A stretch of DNA of 64,000 nt. Source: Alteromonas sp. BMJM2. GTDB taxonomy: Bacteria; Pseudomonadota; Gammaproteobacteria; Enterobacterales; Alteromonadaceae. The stretch lies in contig NZ_JAPVOT010000008.1 in NCBI RefSeq assembly GCF_027257845.1, forward strand, positions 148,445 through 212,444. Reading direction: 5' to 3'. Positions 9,047 through 17,966 of this stretch are shown here, piece by piece. The position numbers and the translations under genes are program-made. The stretch's first letter is position 1; each line of letters begins with the position of its first letter. Under the pieces are notes generated by a model, which was given only the letters and a program-made list of their open reading frames with translations, was not told the DNA's origin and did no database searches.

Positions 9047-9565
9047 TCACAAAGCAGTTAGGTGCTTAAAATAGTGTTGCGCATTGCCTCGATAATGGGC
9101 AGCGGAAGCTTCTAGCTTTGACGCGACGCTCTCATCAAGTGTTTTAACCACTTTTCCAGGTGAACCAACCACCAAGCTATAATCCGGTATTTCCATGTTC
9201 TCGGTGATTAAAGCGTTTGCACCAATAATGCAATACTTTCCAATATTTGCCCCATTTAAAACAACTGCATTAATACCAATTAACGAGTAATCACCAATGG
9301 TGCAACCATGAAGCATCACTTTATGACCAACGGTAACACCTTTGCCAAGAGTAAGAGGAACACCAGCATCAGTGTGCAGGACACTACCATCTTGGATGTT
9401 GGTATCTTCTCCTACCGTAATTGTATCCATATCGCCACGAATAACCGCGTTAAACCACACGCTGCTTCCCTGCTGAAGGTTCACGTTACCGATAACATGA
9501 GCGCCAGGTGCGATATACACACTTTCGTTAACCGTTGGCGTTAATTCGCCCAATGAATAGTGCAT
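9047..9565 (-). CDS. Gamma-class carbonic anhydrase family protein
   Basis: Left-handed beta-helix (hexapeptide repeat) protein of the gamma-carbonic anhydrase family, YrdA-like. The chosen ATG at 9563-9565 (MHYSLGEL) has GGAGAA a few bases upstream; the frame is open 11 codons further but lacks a good site. The resulting 172 residues match the family. Metal-binding histidines are at H64 (SVLHTDAG), H81 and H86 (GHKVMLHG), with the 17 and 5 residue spacing of archaeal Cam. Repeats of the type [17 protein letters not shown] build the helix. Many YrdA-like members show little carbonic anhydrase activity, so catalysis is not assured. Likely monocistronic. Confidence 0.9.
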   Translation of the reverse strand: MHYSLGELTPTVNESVYIAPGAHVIGNVNLQQGSSVWFNAVIRGDMDTITVGEDTNIQDGSVLHTDAGVPLTLGKGVTVGHKVMLHGCTIGDYSLIGINAVVLNGANIGKYCIIGANALITENMEIPDYSLVVGSPGKVVKTLDESVASKLEASAAHYRGNAQHYFKHLTAL

Positions 9566-9714
9566 GTTGTTCTCCTTCAAGTGTCCTTTGAATACCATTT
9601 GAATACCCTTTTAAAAGCCAAGCAGGCTTCAAACCAGGTTCTGTTCTTCTTTTTTCGTGTCGATTGACTCATAGATGATACGCAAATGGTAAATGTGCTT
9701 TTTGCCCTGTAAAA

Positions 9715-10575
9715 TTACACGTCTACTTGACGCATCAACCCTTCCTGAGACGTTGAGGCGACAAGCTCGCCTTGCTGCGTAAAAATTTGACCTCTTACTA
9801 AGCCACGAGCACCACCACTGAAAGGACTGTCCATGGCATAAAGTAACCATTCATTTAAGTTCACAGGGCGATGAAACCACATGGCATGGTCAATGGTTGC
9901 CATTCGCAGAGATTTGTCGGTTACCGCGACGCCATGCGGTTGTAGTGATGTACTTAAAAAATGATAGTCAGACGCGTAAGCAACAGCAGCTTGATGAACG
10001 GACAAAGATCCAACAAGGGGATCTCTCGCCTTCATCCATATATAGCGCGTTGGGTCACGCTTTACTGGTTGATAAGAGTTAGCCGCATTAATAGTGCGTA
10101 TATCTACCGGTTTGTGATAGCTCAGGGCCTCTCTCATTGGCCTCGCTATTTTACTAAAATTCTCTTGGTAAAAATCGATATCTGACTGCACCTCTTCAGG
10201 TGGCGGCACGTCAGGCATTTCGGGCGCCTGATGATGCATGCCTTCTTGAGGTACTTGAAATGATGCCGTCATATAAAAAATGTTTCGACCGTCTTGAATA
10301 GCCTTCACCCTTCTCGCAGAGAAGCTGCGGCCATCACGGACAATTTCAACATCATAAACTACCGGTTTTTTCGCATCGCCAGGTAATAAAAAATAGGTGT
10401 GAAACGAATGGGCAACGCGGTCTTTATCAACAGTTTCATAGGCTGCTGCGAGGGCCTGACCAAGCACTTGGCCACCAAAAAGCGCTCTAAATCCTAGGTC
10501 CCAGCTTTGTCCTCGGTAAAGACCTGCTTCTACAGTTTCTAACTCAAATAGCGAGGATAGTTTTATGTCAGACAT
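9715..10575 (-). CDS. tesB: Acyl-CoA thioesterase II
   Basis: Double hot-dog thioesterase that hydrolyses medium- and long-chain acyl-CoAs to free acid and CoA. The 286 residues equal E. coli TesB in length. The N-terminal hot-dog (about 1-110) contains YRGQSWDLGFRALFGGQVLG and HSFHTYFLLPGD; the C-terminal one contains SLRMATIDHAMWFHRP with the catalytic aspartate, and ends GELVASTSQEGLMRQ with the catalytic glutamine. The ATG overlaps the end of the protein kinase gene by 8 bp, so it is the last gene of the rlmJ-kinase-tesB unit. The functional link between these three genes is unclear. Confidence 0.95.
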   Translation of the reverse strand: MSDIKLSSLFELETVEAGLYRGQSWDLGFRALFGGQVLGQALAAAYETVDKDRVAHSFHTYFLLPGDAKKPVVYDVEIVRDGRSFSARRVKAIQDGRNIFYMTASFQVPQEGMHHQAPEMPDVPPPEEVQSDIDFYQENFSKIARPMREALSYHKPVDIRTINAANSYQPVKRDPTRYIWMKARDPLVGSLSVHQAAVAYASDYHFLSTSLQPHGVAVTDKSLRMATIDHAMWFHRPVNLNEWLLYAMDSPFSGGARGLVRGQIFTQQGELVASTSQEGLMRQVDV

Positions 10576-12421
10576 GTTGTTCTTTCTCTTGGTTTAATGC
10601 TTTGGGATTTCTTGGATAATACTTTTCAGGCAGTGATACCTTATGCTCAAAAAAGCGAGTATCTTTATAGGGTAACTTCATAAACCCTGAAATACCTAAC
10701 CCTTTTATAAGCGGAATTTGCGCTACTAAGTTTTCAAGAAGTGCCTTAAAGGTATCTTCTTGACTGTGGTCGAGTAGCGTATAGTAATTATGAATTTTCA
10801 AGTGCATGGGCAAAGCCTCAAAAATAATGCATCCCGTATGATGAATCGCATTCAGCGCCTTGATAGTGTCGATAATGGTTTCAGGCAGCTTAAGTAACTC
10901 ATCGGGATCATCGCCATCTTCGAAGTAAGAATGGGTTCTGCTGTCGTCTTTTGACAATGACACTTTTGATAACTCGTACGGAATGTGTAGCGCCTTAGAC
11001 GGAATAAAGTCTTGTTGCTCATTATCACGTTCAATGTGTACGGTGTTTTTCGCATTGAACATACAGCATTTAAATACTGCTGGCTTGTGAATGGCCCTCG
11101 CTAGAGTAATTACATTATTGACGGCTTGTTCAAAAGCACGGCGTAAGTTTGGGTCGTGCAGATTCAAGCTAGAGTCTACATAGATACCCTCCGGCTCCCA
11201 CCTGACAGCCATTCCCCCGACCACGGGGTAGCGACCTAAACGGCTGATAGCAGAAACAAACGCTTTTTCAGTATCTCCCATACCTTGAAGGTAGTTTTTG
11301 TAATATCGATCAAACTGGGCGTCATCAATATACCGCAACTCTTCACTTTCAAGGGCCGCTTGCTGACGAAGATACGATTTTCTGGAACTGTAAACCACCG
11401 TCTCAATATCTTGGCTCGTTTGGTGAACCCAGGTAGGAATAAGCGCCGTGTAAGCAGTATCTTTATCCTCGGAAAACACCATATTTTTCAGCACATGAAG
11501 ATGCTTAAAAAAATAGTCTCCCCCCTGCCTTCTTTTGGTCGCATCTTCATCTAACATGTAGGTGAGTATATCAGCCAGCATTTTAGGCAGTCCTAAGGAA
11601 GAAGGTGTAATAACTTTACTGCCATAACGGCAAGATTGCCCAGATGCCAGTGCATATAGCGTACTGGCTAGCCCCTGCTCATCAAAGCGAGGGGTGGATA
11701 AAGCGCCGTTAAGTTGCTCTTCACCGATAAAATACACATCCCCAAGACGAGCGTTAGTTTGTTGAAGCTCCCCCGACATTAAATCCATAACGTTATTGGT
11801 AATGAATTGCCCTGACGCGTCAGTTTGGGCGAACACCGACGAGCCCCAGTCGATAAGACCAATACACTCGTTTTCGGCGTCCCACACCAAGTTTGACGGC
11901 TTAATGTCGCCATGTACGATGGGTTTTTCCAGCCCCTTGTCGACAAAATGCCTAAAATGAAACAGTAGCTGACCAAGTTGCACCGCAATTTTAACAATTA
12001 CTCGCGGCGGTAAGGGGCCTAATCGAAGGCTCACCTTTTCAAGGTCCTCTCCTGGTGCTTGGGCCATCACCAGAATGGACTGTTTTTTAATCTGTTGATA
12101 TTCAATAAAGCGAGGGACAAATTCATGCTTTACATGAGACAACATGAACGCTTCTTCTTCTAATCGTTCTCGAATATGTTGGGGAAGCGTGATCCGAGAA
12201 AATTTAAATACCCGTTGTTCGCCGTTGGGCGATGTACCAGAGAAGGCAAAACCAAAGGCGCCTTTTCCTAACAGTTCAATATTGATATAACCTAGGCTTT
12301 TAAGCTCGGCCATACACAGACTCACCCAGTCTTTTAACTTTTTAGCATCTGCATGGGACAGCAAGTAAATAGACTGTTCGTCGGGTATATAAAAGTGCTT
12401 AAGACCTTTGAGTTGGGACAT
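10568..12421 (-). CDS. Eukaryotic-type Ser/Thr protein kinase with unassigned C-terminal half
   Basis: A 617-residue protein. Residues about 45-310 form a protein kinase domain: glycine loop GKGAFGFAF (52-60), lysine K73 in VFKFS, helix-C glutamates 88-90, catalytic loop HGDIKPSN (170-177, HGD instead of HRD) and metal site DWGSS (191-195, DWG instead of DFG). All phosphotransfer residues are kept, so it is probably active. The remaining 300 residues, from about 310, resemble nothing I know; they contain AVRWEPEGIYVDSSLNL and several His/Cys residues. No membrane segment, PASTA or other sensory domain is visible. Start is 2 bp after rlmJ and the end overlaps tesB, indicating one operon. Targets are unknown. 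Confidence 0.85.
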   Translation of the reverse strand: MSQLKGLKHFYIPDEQSIYLLSHADAKKLKDWVSLCMAELKSLGYINIELLGKGAFGFAFSGTSPNGEQRVFKFSRITLPQHIRERLEEEAFMLSHVKHEFVPRFIEYQQIKKQSILVMAQAPGEDLEKVSLRLGPLPPRVIVKIAVQLGQLLFHFRHFVDKGLEKPIVHGDIKPSNLVWDAENECIGLIDWGSSVFAQTDASGQFITNNVMDLMSGELQQTNARLGDVYFIGEEQLNGALSTPRFDEQGLASTLYALASGQSCRYGSKVITPSSLGLPKMLADILTYMLDEDATKRRQGGDYFFKHLHVLKNMVFSEDKDTAYTALIPTWVHQTSQDIETVVYSSRKSYLRQQAALESEELRYIDDAQFDRYYKNYLQGMGDTEKAFVSAISRLGRYPVVGGMAVRWEPEGIYVDSSLNLHDPNLRRAFEQAVNNVITLARAIHKPAVFKCCMFNAKNTVHIERDNEQQDFIPSKALHIPYELSKVSLSKDDSRTHSYFEDGDDPDELLKLPETIIDTIKALNAIHHTGCIIFEALPMHLKIHNYYTLLDHSQEDTFKALLENLVAQIPLIKGLGISGFMKLPYKDTRFFEHKVSLPEKYYPRNPKALNQEKEQHV

Positions 12422-12423
12422 GA

Positions 12424-13275
12424 TTAATTATCTTCGTTAACCCAAATAAGTCTACATGTGCTGTTTTCACCAATGTAACTTGTTACCTCATTCATAGCTG
12501 CACTCAGTGTGGTATCAAGCTGCCAGGGTGGGTTTATCACCATTATTCCTGAACCATACATACCTGCATCATGGGTATTTTCAGCTACCAGCATTTCAGC
12601 TTTAAAGCAAGGTGCTCCCAATGCACTGAGTGCTTCGCACATACGTTCACTAGCACCGTGTTTTGCCCCTGCACGCTCAGACAGTAGCGGATACCACACC
12701 ACTATTTGGGCCTGTTGCCATCGCTTTAAAACGCCCTCGATACCGGTTATCACATCGTCGTATTCGTTGGCTCTCTCGTAAGGCGGGTCTATTAATATCG
12801 CCCCTCTATTTGGCTTTGGAGGGGTAAGCGCTATTAGGCCTTCGAATCCGTCTCGCTTGTGACAGTGTGAGTGATGCCCTGCATAGGCAGCAAAATTAGC
12901 CTCAAGCTTGGCATACTCTGCGGGATGAAGTTCCATAGCATGAAGTACGTCGTGGTCCCGCTTTAATTCGGCACTGATGATGGGAGAGCCTGGGTAGGCA
13001 TCTTTGTCTACAAATCGTTTGCATAGCGTAATGTAATCATTGAGTAGTTCACAACTTGCTGACACATTGCTTAAACTCGACACACCAGTTTCATACTCTT
13101 TATTCTTCGCAGATAGCGAATCGGTAAAGTCGTATAAACCGGCACCTGCATGGGAGTCATAGAGGGTAAAGGGCTTGTCTTTTTTCTTAAGCGCTTTTAT
13201 TACGCCTAACCAGCACAAGTGTTTAATAACGTCGGCGTGATTGCCCGCGTGAAATGCATGTTGATAACTTAACAC
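12424..13275 (-). CDS. rlmJ: 23S rRNA (adenine2030-N6)-methyltransferase
   Basis: SAM-dependent enzyme that methylates N6 of A2030 in 23S rRNA. The 283-residue protein starts MLSYQHAFHAGNHADVIKH, the near-invariant RlmJ N-terminus, followed by the SAM-binding region YDSHAGAGLYDF. The N6-adenine methyltransferase motif IV reads AILIDPPYER (DPPY). C-terminal MYGSGIMVINPPWQLD is also typical. It is the first gene of a compact three-gene unit with the kinase and tesB. Confidence 0.96.
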   Translation of the reverse strand: MLSYQHAFHAGNHADVIKHLCWLGVIKALKKKDKPFTLYDSHAGAGLYDFTDSLSAKNKEYETGVSSLSNVSASCELLNDYITLCKRFVDKDAYPGSPIISAELKRDHDVLHAMELHPAEYAKLEANFAAYAGHHSHCHKRDGFEGLIALTPPKPNRGAILIDPPYERANEYDDVITGIEGVLKRWQQAQIVVWYPLLSERAGAKHGASERMCEALSALGAPCFKAEMLVAENTHDAGMYGSGIMVINPPWQLDTTLSAAMNEVTSYIGENSTCRLIWVNEDN

Positions 13276-13390
13276 AAAACCTCTACATCGATTTTTGATA
13301 ACTCTGTAATGCCATAATAACCTCTCGTGTTAACCGAGTACATTCCTAAGCCAACAGGGGTTAAAAAAAGGGCTAGATAAAAAGGCAATA

Positions 13391-13424
13391 AAAAGGGCTA
13401 ATTGACATACCAATTAGCCCTTTT
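13391..13424 (-). terminator. Terminator after bkd operon
   Basis: A perfect 14-bp stem AAAAGGGCTAATTG/CAATTAGCCCTTTT around the 6-nt loop ACATAC, 75 bp beyond the E2 stop. With A and T tracts on both sides it can work in either direction; the minus-strand bkd transcript is the obvious client. Confidence 0.8.
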
Positions 13425-13499
13425 AAGACATCACTTTCTGAGCACTCCGTTAGTCACGCTGTCTTAGCTCTTACAAACGATAGCTCGTTCAAACAATAG

Positions 13500-15263
13500 C
13501 TATTTCAAATGCATAAGCATTTTTTCAGGAGAAGTAAGGTAGCTCATCCATAGGTTATTGAAACGAACCATGGTTGCGCCATCAATTATGCGGTGATCGC
13601 CAGACCAATTAACCGCCATGATATGCTGAGCAATCACGTTATCGTCGGCATCAAATCGTGGCAATTTTTGGGTTTTGCCCAAGGCTACAATGGCTGCTTC
13701 CGGTTTGTTAATCACAGGAGTCGCTGTGATCCCACCAATCGCACCGATATTTGAGATACTGATGGTACCTCCTTTAAGGTGCTCACCGGATACTCGCCCT
13801 GCTCTTGCTTGGTCAATAATTTCCTGCATTTGCACGGCAATATTGAGTAGCGACAGATGCTGAACCCCTTTAATATTGGGCACTAACAACCCTATCTTCG
13901 AGTCCACAGCAAATCCAATATTGTGGTCTTCAAAATAGGTGAGCTCAGTACCATCATCGTTGAGCTGACTGTTGATGACTGGAAACTCAGTAAGCGCTAG
14001 CGACATGGCCTTGACGAAAAACGGCATGAAGCTAAGTTTAACCTCTTTCTTCTCAAACTCGGGCTTGAGGTTCTTGCGAAGTGCAATGAGGTTATCCATT
14101 ACCACTTCATCACTTACCGTAAAGTGTGGGATGGTATACACAGAGGCTGCCATTTGTTTCGCCATTGCAGATTGGATACCGCGAACTTTTTCCACGCGAG
14201 TTGCCCCCGTAACAGCGCTTTGAACTGCACTCGTTGATGACTCTTTCGCTGGCGCTGCTTTGGACGTAGCATCTTTACCAGACACCGATTGGCCTCTCTT
14301 AGAAGAAGACTCAGAAGAAGACGCAGAAGCAGACGCAAAAACAGAAGTAAGTACGTCAGATTTTAAAATACGCCCCTTTTTCCCCGAACCCGATACGTTG
14401 AGCAAATCAATATCTTTCTCTCTGGCGATACGACGCACCGCAGGACTTGCTAGCACTTTACCTGGAATAGAAACAGGTGGCTCAAAGTCACCATCTTTCC
14501 ATTTGATATCGTTTTCTCGTTCGACTGCTTTACTGCCGCTTTGTGCATTAGCATTCGAAGACGTCGGTTTGGCGCTAGCTGCACTGTTAGAGTCTGATGC
14601 CTTGGCGTCGATTGGTGCTTGCTCTGGTCCTCTAACGCTGCCTTCAGCGCCCTCAACAGACAGCGCGAAAAGTGGGCTGTGTACTGCAGCAATTTCACCC
14701 TGTGCATAATAAAGTTTATGAACGATACCCGCATTTTTGGCAGGAATTTCCACTACAGCTTTATCAGTCATCACCTCAACAACGGCCTGATCTTCTTCAA
14801 TGCTGTCGCCTTCTTGCACATTCCATTTAACAATTTCACATTCAACAATCCCCTCACCAATATCGGGAAGGATAAAGTCTTCGATAGTCGATGAATGAGA
14901 TGACGCATTTGAAGTTGTTGAATTGCTACTTTTTGTCTGGGGCGCGTCTCGTTCTGCGATGTCTGTTTCAGCAATATCTGTTTCAGCAATATCTGTTTCA
15001 GTTTCAGCTGCGCCTGCATCAGAAACGTCTGGCTTCATAGAGAATAGCGGCTCGTGCACTTTTGCTATTTCACCAACAGCATAATGCAACTTTTCCACTA
15101 CGCCAGCATGCATAGCAGGAATTTGTACTGTTGCCTTATCCGTCATCACTTCGGCTACTGGCTGGTCTTCTTCAATGTGTTCACCTTCGCTAACCAACCA
15201 CTCCAACAGTTCGCATTCAACGATACCTTCACCAATGTCGGGTAAAATAAATTCAATTGTCAT
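13500..15263 (-). CDS. bkdB: Branched-chain alpha-keto acid dehydrogenase E2 (dihydrolipoyl acyltransferase)
   Basis: Core acyltransferase of the branched-chain keto-acid dehydrogenase complex, moving the acyl group from lipoamide to CoA. The ATG at 15261-15263 (MTIEFILPDIGEG) has GGGAGAAG upstream; an in-frame ATG six codons earlier overlaps the E1-beta stop and is less likely. The product has 587 residues. Two lipoyl domains (about 1-80 and 131-210) each carry EVMTDKA with the lipoylated lysine (K43 in the first). A peripheral-subunit-binding domain has SPAVRRIAREKDIDL. The catalytic domain ends with GDHRIIDGA (active-site His and Asp). Linkers are Ala/Ser rich and include a small tandem repeat. 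No E3 gene follows. Confidence 0.93.
   Translation of the reverse strand: MTIEFILPDIGEGIVECELLEWLVSEGEHIEEDQPVAEVMTDKATVQIPAMHAGVVEKLHYAVGEIAKVHEPLFSMKPDVSDAGAAETETDIAETDIAETDIAERDAPQTKSSNSTTSNASSHSSTIEDFILPDIGEGIVECEIVKWNVQEGDSIEEDQAVVEVMTDKAVVEIPAKNAGIVHKLYYAQGEIAAVHSPLFALSVEGAEGSVRGPEQAPIDAKASDSNSAASAKPTSSNANAQSGSKAVERENDIKWKDGDFEPPVSIPGKVLASPAVRRIAREKDIDLLNVSGSGKKGRILKSDVLTSVFASASASSSESSSKRGQSVSGKDATSKAAPAKESSTSAVQSAVTGATRVEKVRGIQSAMAKQMAASVYTIPHFTVSDEVVMDNLIALRKNLKPEFEKKEVKLSFMPFFVKAMSLALTEFPVINSQLNDDGTELTYFEDHNIGFAVDSKIGLLVPNIKGVQHLSLLNIAVQMQEIIDQARAGRVSGEHLKGGTISISNIGAIGGITATPVINKPEAAIVALGKTQKLPRFDADDNVIAQHIMAVNWSGDHRIIDGATMVRFNNLWMSYLTSPEKMLMHLK
14962..15001. repeat. 15-bp tandem repeat inside bkdB linker
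   Basis: Two exact copies of a 15-bp unit (TCTGTTTCAGCAATA on the plus strand) plus a partial third, coding for repeated ETDIA in the linker after the first lipoyl domain. Because the unit is a multiple of three, copy changes would only alter linker length. Confidence 0.8.
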
Positions 15264-15280
15264 TGCTACTTCTCCCGTCA

Positions 15281-16258
15281 TTAATAATGAAGCGTACGCT
15301 TAATAGCTTCGTACGTTTTAGTTTCGTCTGGCATATATTCTTTTTCATGAGCCAGTGGGTATGGCGTATCTAAACCGCACACCCGTGCAATCGGCGCTTC
15401 TAGGTATAAAAAACAACGCTCTTGAATACTTGCTGCAATTTCACTGGCAAAACCGCCTGTAAGTGGTGCTTCGTGGTTAATCAGCAAACGTCCCGTCTTC
15501 CTAGCTGACTGCATGACGGTTTCCACATCCCATGGCAATATGCTTCTTAAGTCAACAATTTCACATGACACACCATCTTCTAGTGCCATATCTGCCGCTT
15601 TTTGCAAAATCTCTATTTGAGCACCCCATCCTAGCAACGTTATGTCGTTACCTTCTTGCACAATATCGGCTTTACCAAGAGGCAGTTCATAATCTTCTTC
15701 AGGAACATCGGCCACAGACGCTCTGTAAAGGCGCTTCGGCTCCATAAACAGAACCGGGTTTTTGTCTCTTATAGAGGCAAGCAGTAACCCTTTTGCATGG
15801 TAAGGGTCTCTTGGTACCACAATTTTAAGGCCTGGGCAGTGGGCAAAAAACGCTTCCGGAGATTGACTATGATACAAACCGCCTGCAATGCCGCCACCGT
15901 AGGGAGTGCGAATGGTCAACGAACCAACATCAAACTGGCTACCTGAGCGGTATCGCCACTTCGCTGTTTCATTCACAATTTGATCGAATGCGGGAAAAAT
16001 ATAATCGCCGAATTGAATTTCTGCTACCGGTACTGAGCCCTGTGACGCTAATCCATTCGCAAATCCGATAATTCCTTGCTCGGTTAATGGCGTGTTGAAA
16101 CATCTACCTTTACCGAACTTTTCTTGTAAGTGGCTTGTTGCGCGAAAAACACCGCCAAAGTGGCCAACATCTTCGCCAAACACCATTACTTTTTCGTCAT
16201 CGGTCATGGCTGTAATGAGGGCGTTATTGATTGCTTGTAGTAAATTCATTTTAGCCAT
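15281..16258 (-). CDS. bkdA2: Branched-chain alpha-keto acid dehydrogenase E1 beta
   Basis: Beta subunit of the thiamine-diphosphate E1 component that decarboxylates branched-chain 2-keto acids. The 325 residues match the family. Characteristic stretches are [34 protein letters not shown] (with the glutamate that activates ThDP), [18 protein letters not shown] and [15 protein letters not shown]. The ATG overlaps the E1-alpha stop by one base (TAATG) and GGGAGAG precedes it, so translation is coupled. It could in principle be an acetoin or pyruvate E1; the E2 architecture and the valine-pathway genes at 53.9-59.1 kb favour the branched-chain assignment. Confidence 0.92.
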   Translation of the reverse strand: MAKMNLLQAINNALITAMTDDEKVMVFGEDVGHFGGVFRATSHLQEKFGKGRCFNTPLTEQGIIGFANGLASQGSVPVAEIQFGDYIFPAFDQIVNETAKWRYRSGSQFDVGSLTIRTPYGGGIAGGLYHSQSPEAFFAHCPGLKIVVPRDPYHAKGLLLASIRDKNPVLFMEPKRLYRASVADVPEEDYELPLGKADIVQEGNDITLLGWGAQIEILQKAADMALEDGVSCEIVDLRSILPWDVETVMQSARKTGRLLINHEAPLTGGFASEIAASIQERCFLYLEAPIARVCGLDTPYPLAHEKEYMPDETKTYEAIKRTLHY

Positions 16259-17445
16259 TATTTCACTCTCCCCGCTGTTTTAGGGTATCTCTGAGGATAT
16301 TTCTTTATATGTGCCTTTAATGAGGCTAACTGTTCTTTCAGATGCCAAGGTGGGGTGTCGTATACATCTTCGATGATGTCGTCGATATCACACACATCTG
16401 TTTTTTCACACGCCTTCATAGCTGCAAGCACGTCTTGTCTCGCTTTTTCCACGCGCTTGTCATTTTCTTTCTCATCAAACCATCCCTTCCCTTCAAGCCA
16501 ATTGGCCATTCGGGTAATTGGGTCTTTGGCGCGCCATTTGTCTTCTTCGTCTCTTGAGCGATAACCCGTTGGGTCGTCAGACGTGGAGTGTGCAGCAAGG
16601 CGGTATGTCATAGCTTCAATGAGCACGGGACACTTCTCTGCAATAGCAAGGACCCTAGCTTCTTTCGTTGCAGCGTAAACTGCCAGCGGATCATTACCAT
16701 CAACGCGAATAGTTTTAATGCCATAACCAAGACCACGAGACGCTATTCCGTCACCGGCAAATTGCTCTTCAGCAGGTGTGGAAATGGCGTATCCATTATT
16801 ACGGCAGAAGAATATAACTGGGCAGTTTAAGACCGCAGCCATATTCAAACCGGCGTGGAAATCACCCTCAGATGCAGCACCTTCACCAAAATAGCAGATG
16901 GTAACAACGTCTTTTCCAGACATCTTCTGCCCGTAAGCATAACCCGATGCCTGTGGGATCTGGGTACCAAGGGGTGATGAGATAGTCATGAAGTTCAGCG
17001 CTTTGTCACCATAGTGAATGGGCATTTGACGACCTTTGTTTGGGTCGTCTTTATTGCTGAACATTTGGTTCATGAATTGGTTTGTTGTGTAACCACGATA
17101 GGCTAATGCGCCCTGCTCTCTGTACTGCGACATGATCATATCGTCTGGCGACAGCGCTGCCGCGCTTGCTACCGACGCAGCTTCCTCGCCGGTACTGGCA
17201 AGATAAAAACTAATACGACCCTGGCGCTGCGCACCAACCATTCTCTCATCTAAGACACGAATGTATTCCATCGTGTCATAAATTTTTAGTGATTCTTCTT
17301 TTGTCAGTGTGGGTTCCACTGCGCCATCGATGACACTTCCTTCAGCAGATAAGATCTGAAGCATTGGGATGTCGACCACACCATTTTTTATTATTTGTAC
17401 GTTGGATACGGTTTTTACATCTGCGAGATGATTTCTATCTTTCAC
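16258..17445 (-). CDS. bkdA1: Branched-chain alpha-keto acid dehydrogenase E1 alpha
   Basis: Alpha subunit of E1, which binds thiamine diphosphate. It has 395 residues. The ThDP motif appears as [20 protein letters not shown] followed by [13 protein letters not shown] (GD...NN pattern). The phosphorylation-loop region typical of the branched-chain enzyme reads [18 protein letters not shown]. An N-terminal extension of about 45 residues before [16 protein letters not shown] is usual for the BCKDH-type alpha chain. It is the promoter-proximal gene of bkdA1-bkdA2-bkdB, with a perfect inverted repeat 67-89 bp upstream. Confidence 0.93.
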   Translation of the reverse strand: MKDRNHLADVKTVSNVQIIKNGVVDIPMLQILSAEGSVIDGAVEPTLTKEESLKIYDTMEYIRVLDERMVGAQRQGRISFYLASTGEEAASVASAAALSPDDMIMSQYREQGALAYRGYTTNQFMNQMFSNKDDPNKGRQMPIHYGDKALNFMTISSPLGTQIPQASGYAYGQKMSGKDVVTICYFGEGAASEGDFHAGLNMAAVLNCPVIFFCRNNGYAISTPAEEQFAGDGIASRGLGYGIKTIRVDGNDPLAVYAATKEARVLAIAEKCPVLIEAMTYRLAAHSTSDDPTGYRSRDEEDKWRAKDPITRMANWLEGKGWFDEKENDKRVEKARQDVLAAMKACEKTDVCDIDDIIEDVYDTPPWHLKEQLASLKAHIKKYPQRYPKTAGRVK

Positions 17446-17511
17446 AATTTTTCCTCTTATATTTGAGGGCTAATAGCAATATCTATCGTTGTAAAAGATG
17501 GTAGTAGAAAC

Positions 17512-17534
17512 AATGAGGAAGTGTATTCCTCATT
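17512..17534. promoter_or_regulatory. Candidate bkd operator (inverted repeat)
   Basis: A perfect 9-bp inverted repeat, AATGAGGAA and TTCCTCATT, around GTGTA, lying 67-89 bp upstream of the bkdA1 ATG. Size, symmetry and position suit a transcription-factor site for the bkd operon. The regulator is unknown. Confidence 0.45.
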
Positions 17535-17584
17535 AGAAATGAATTTGTTTGCAAGATGAAGAGCCTGAACTACTAAACCAGCTC

Positions 17585-17603
17585 AGGATAGGATATCTAT
17601 CCT
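17585..17603. promoter_or_regulatory. Second inverted repeat between bkd and the subtilase
   Basis: AGGATAG and CTATCCT around GATAT, 7-bp perfect arms, in the 521-bp divergent region (17446-17966). It is about 140 bp upstream of bkdA1 and 360 bp upstream of the protease, so its client is unclear. The rest of this region shows no credible gene. Confidence 0.3.
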
Positions 17604-17834
17604 ACAAAGGTAAATTCGTTGTAAAAATTGTGACATTAATGAGAAATATAATTCTATTTAATGAACAGATAGGTGTCGGAAAAGAAACATTTGCCAAAGC
17701 CGAAATGTGTAATTTAGTTACGAAACTTGCGCACCTGATAGCGAAAACTTCGCAAAATTATTTTTATTTTATTCGAAAATCGTGCTCGCTGTAAATGTAA
17801 CAAAATATGTAATGTATTTAATTTTGAAACACTC

Positions 17835-17864
17835 ATGACATTCATGTGACAAGTGTGCTAATAA
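17835..17864 (+). promoter_or_regulatory. Possible sigma-70 promoter of the S8 protease
   Basis: ATGACA (-35 like, 5 of 6) and TAATAA (-10 like) separated by 18 bases, about 100 bp upstream of the protease start. The call rests on consensus similarity only. Confidence 0.3.
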
Positions 17865-17966
17865 TTGTAGTGTCTTGATGAGAGAGGCAATGTCGATTTG
17901 CCAGCTTAACAAAAATAAAAGCACAATCATCGAGGCATCGGGGAATAAAACCACAAGAGATGAACT

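Noticed and set aside
17549..17794. An 81-codon plus-strand frame between bkdA1 and the S8 protease
   Set aside because: It starts with TTG without a ribosome binding site, spans the second inverted repeat, has unbalanced composition and no recognisable motif. It is more likely regulatory DNA.
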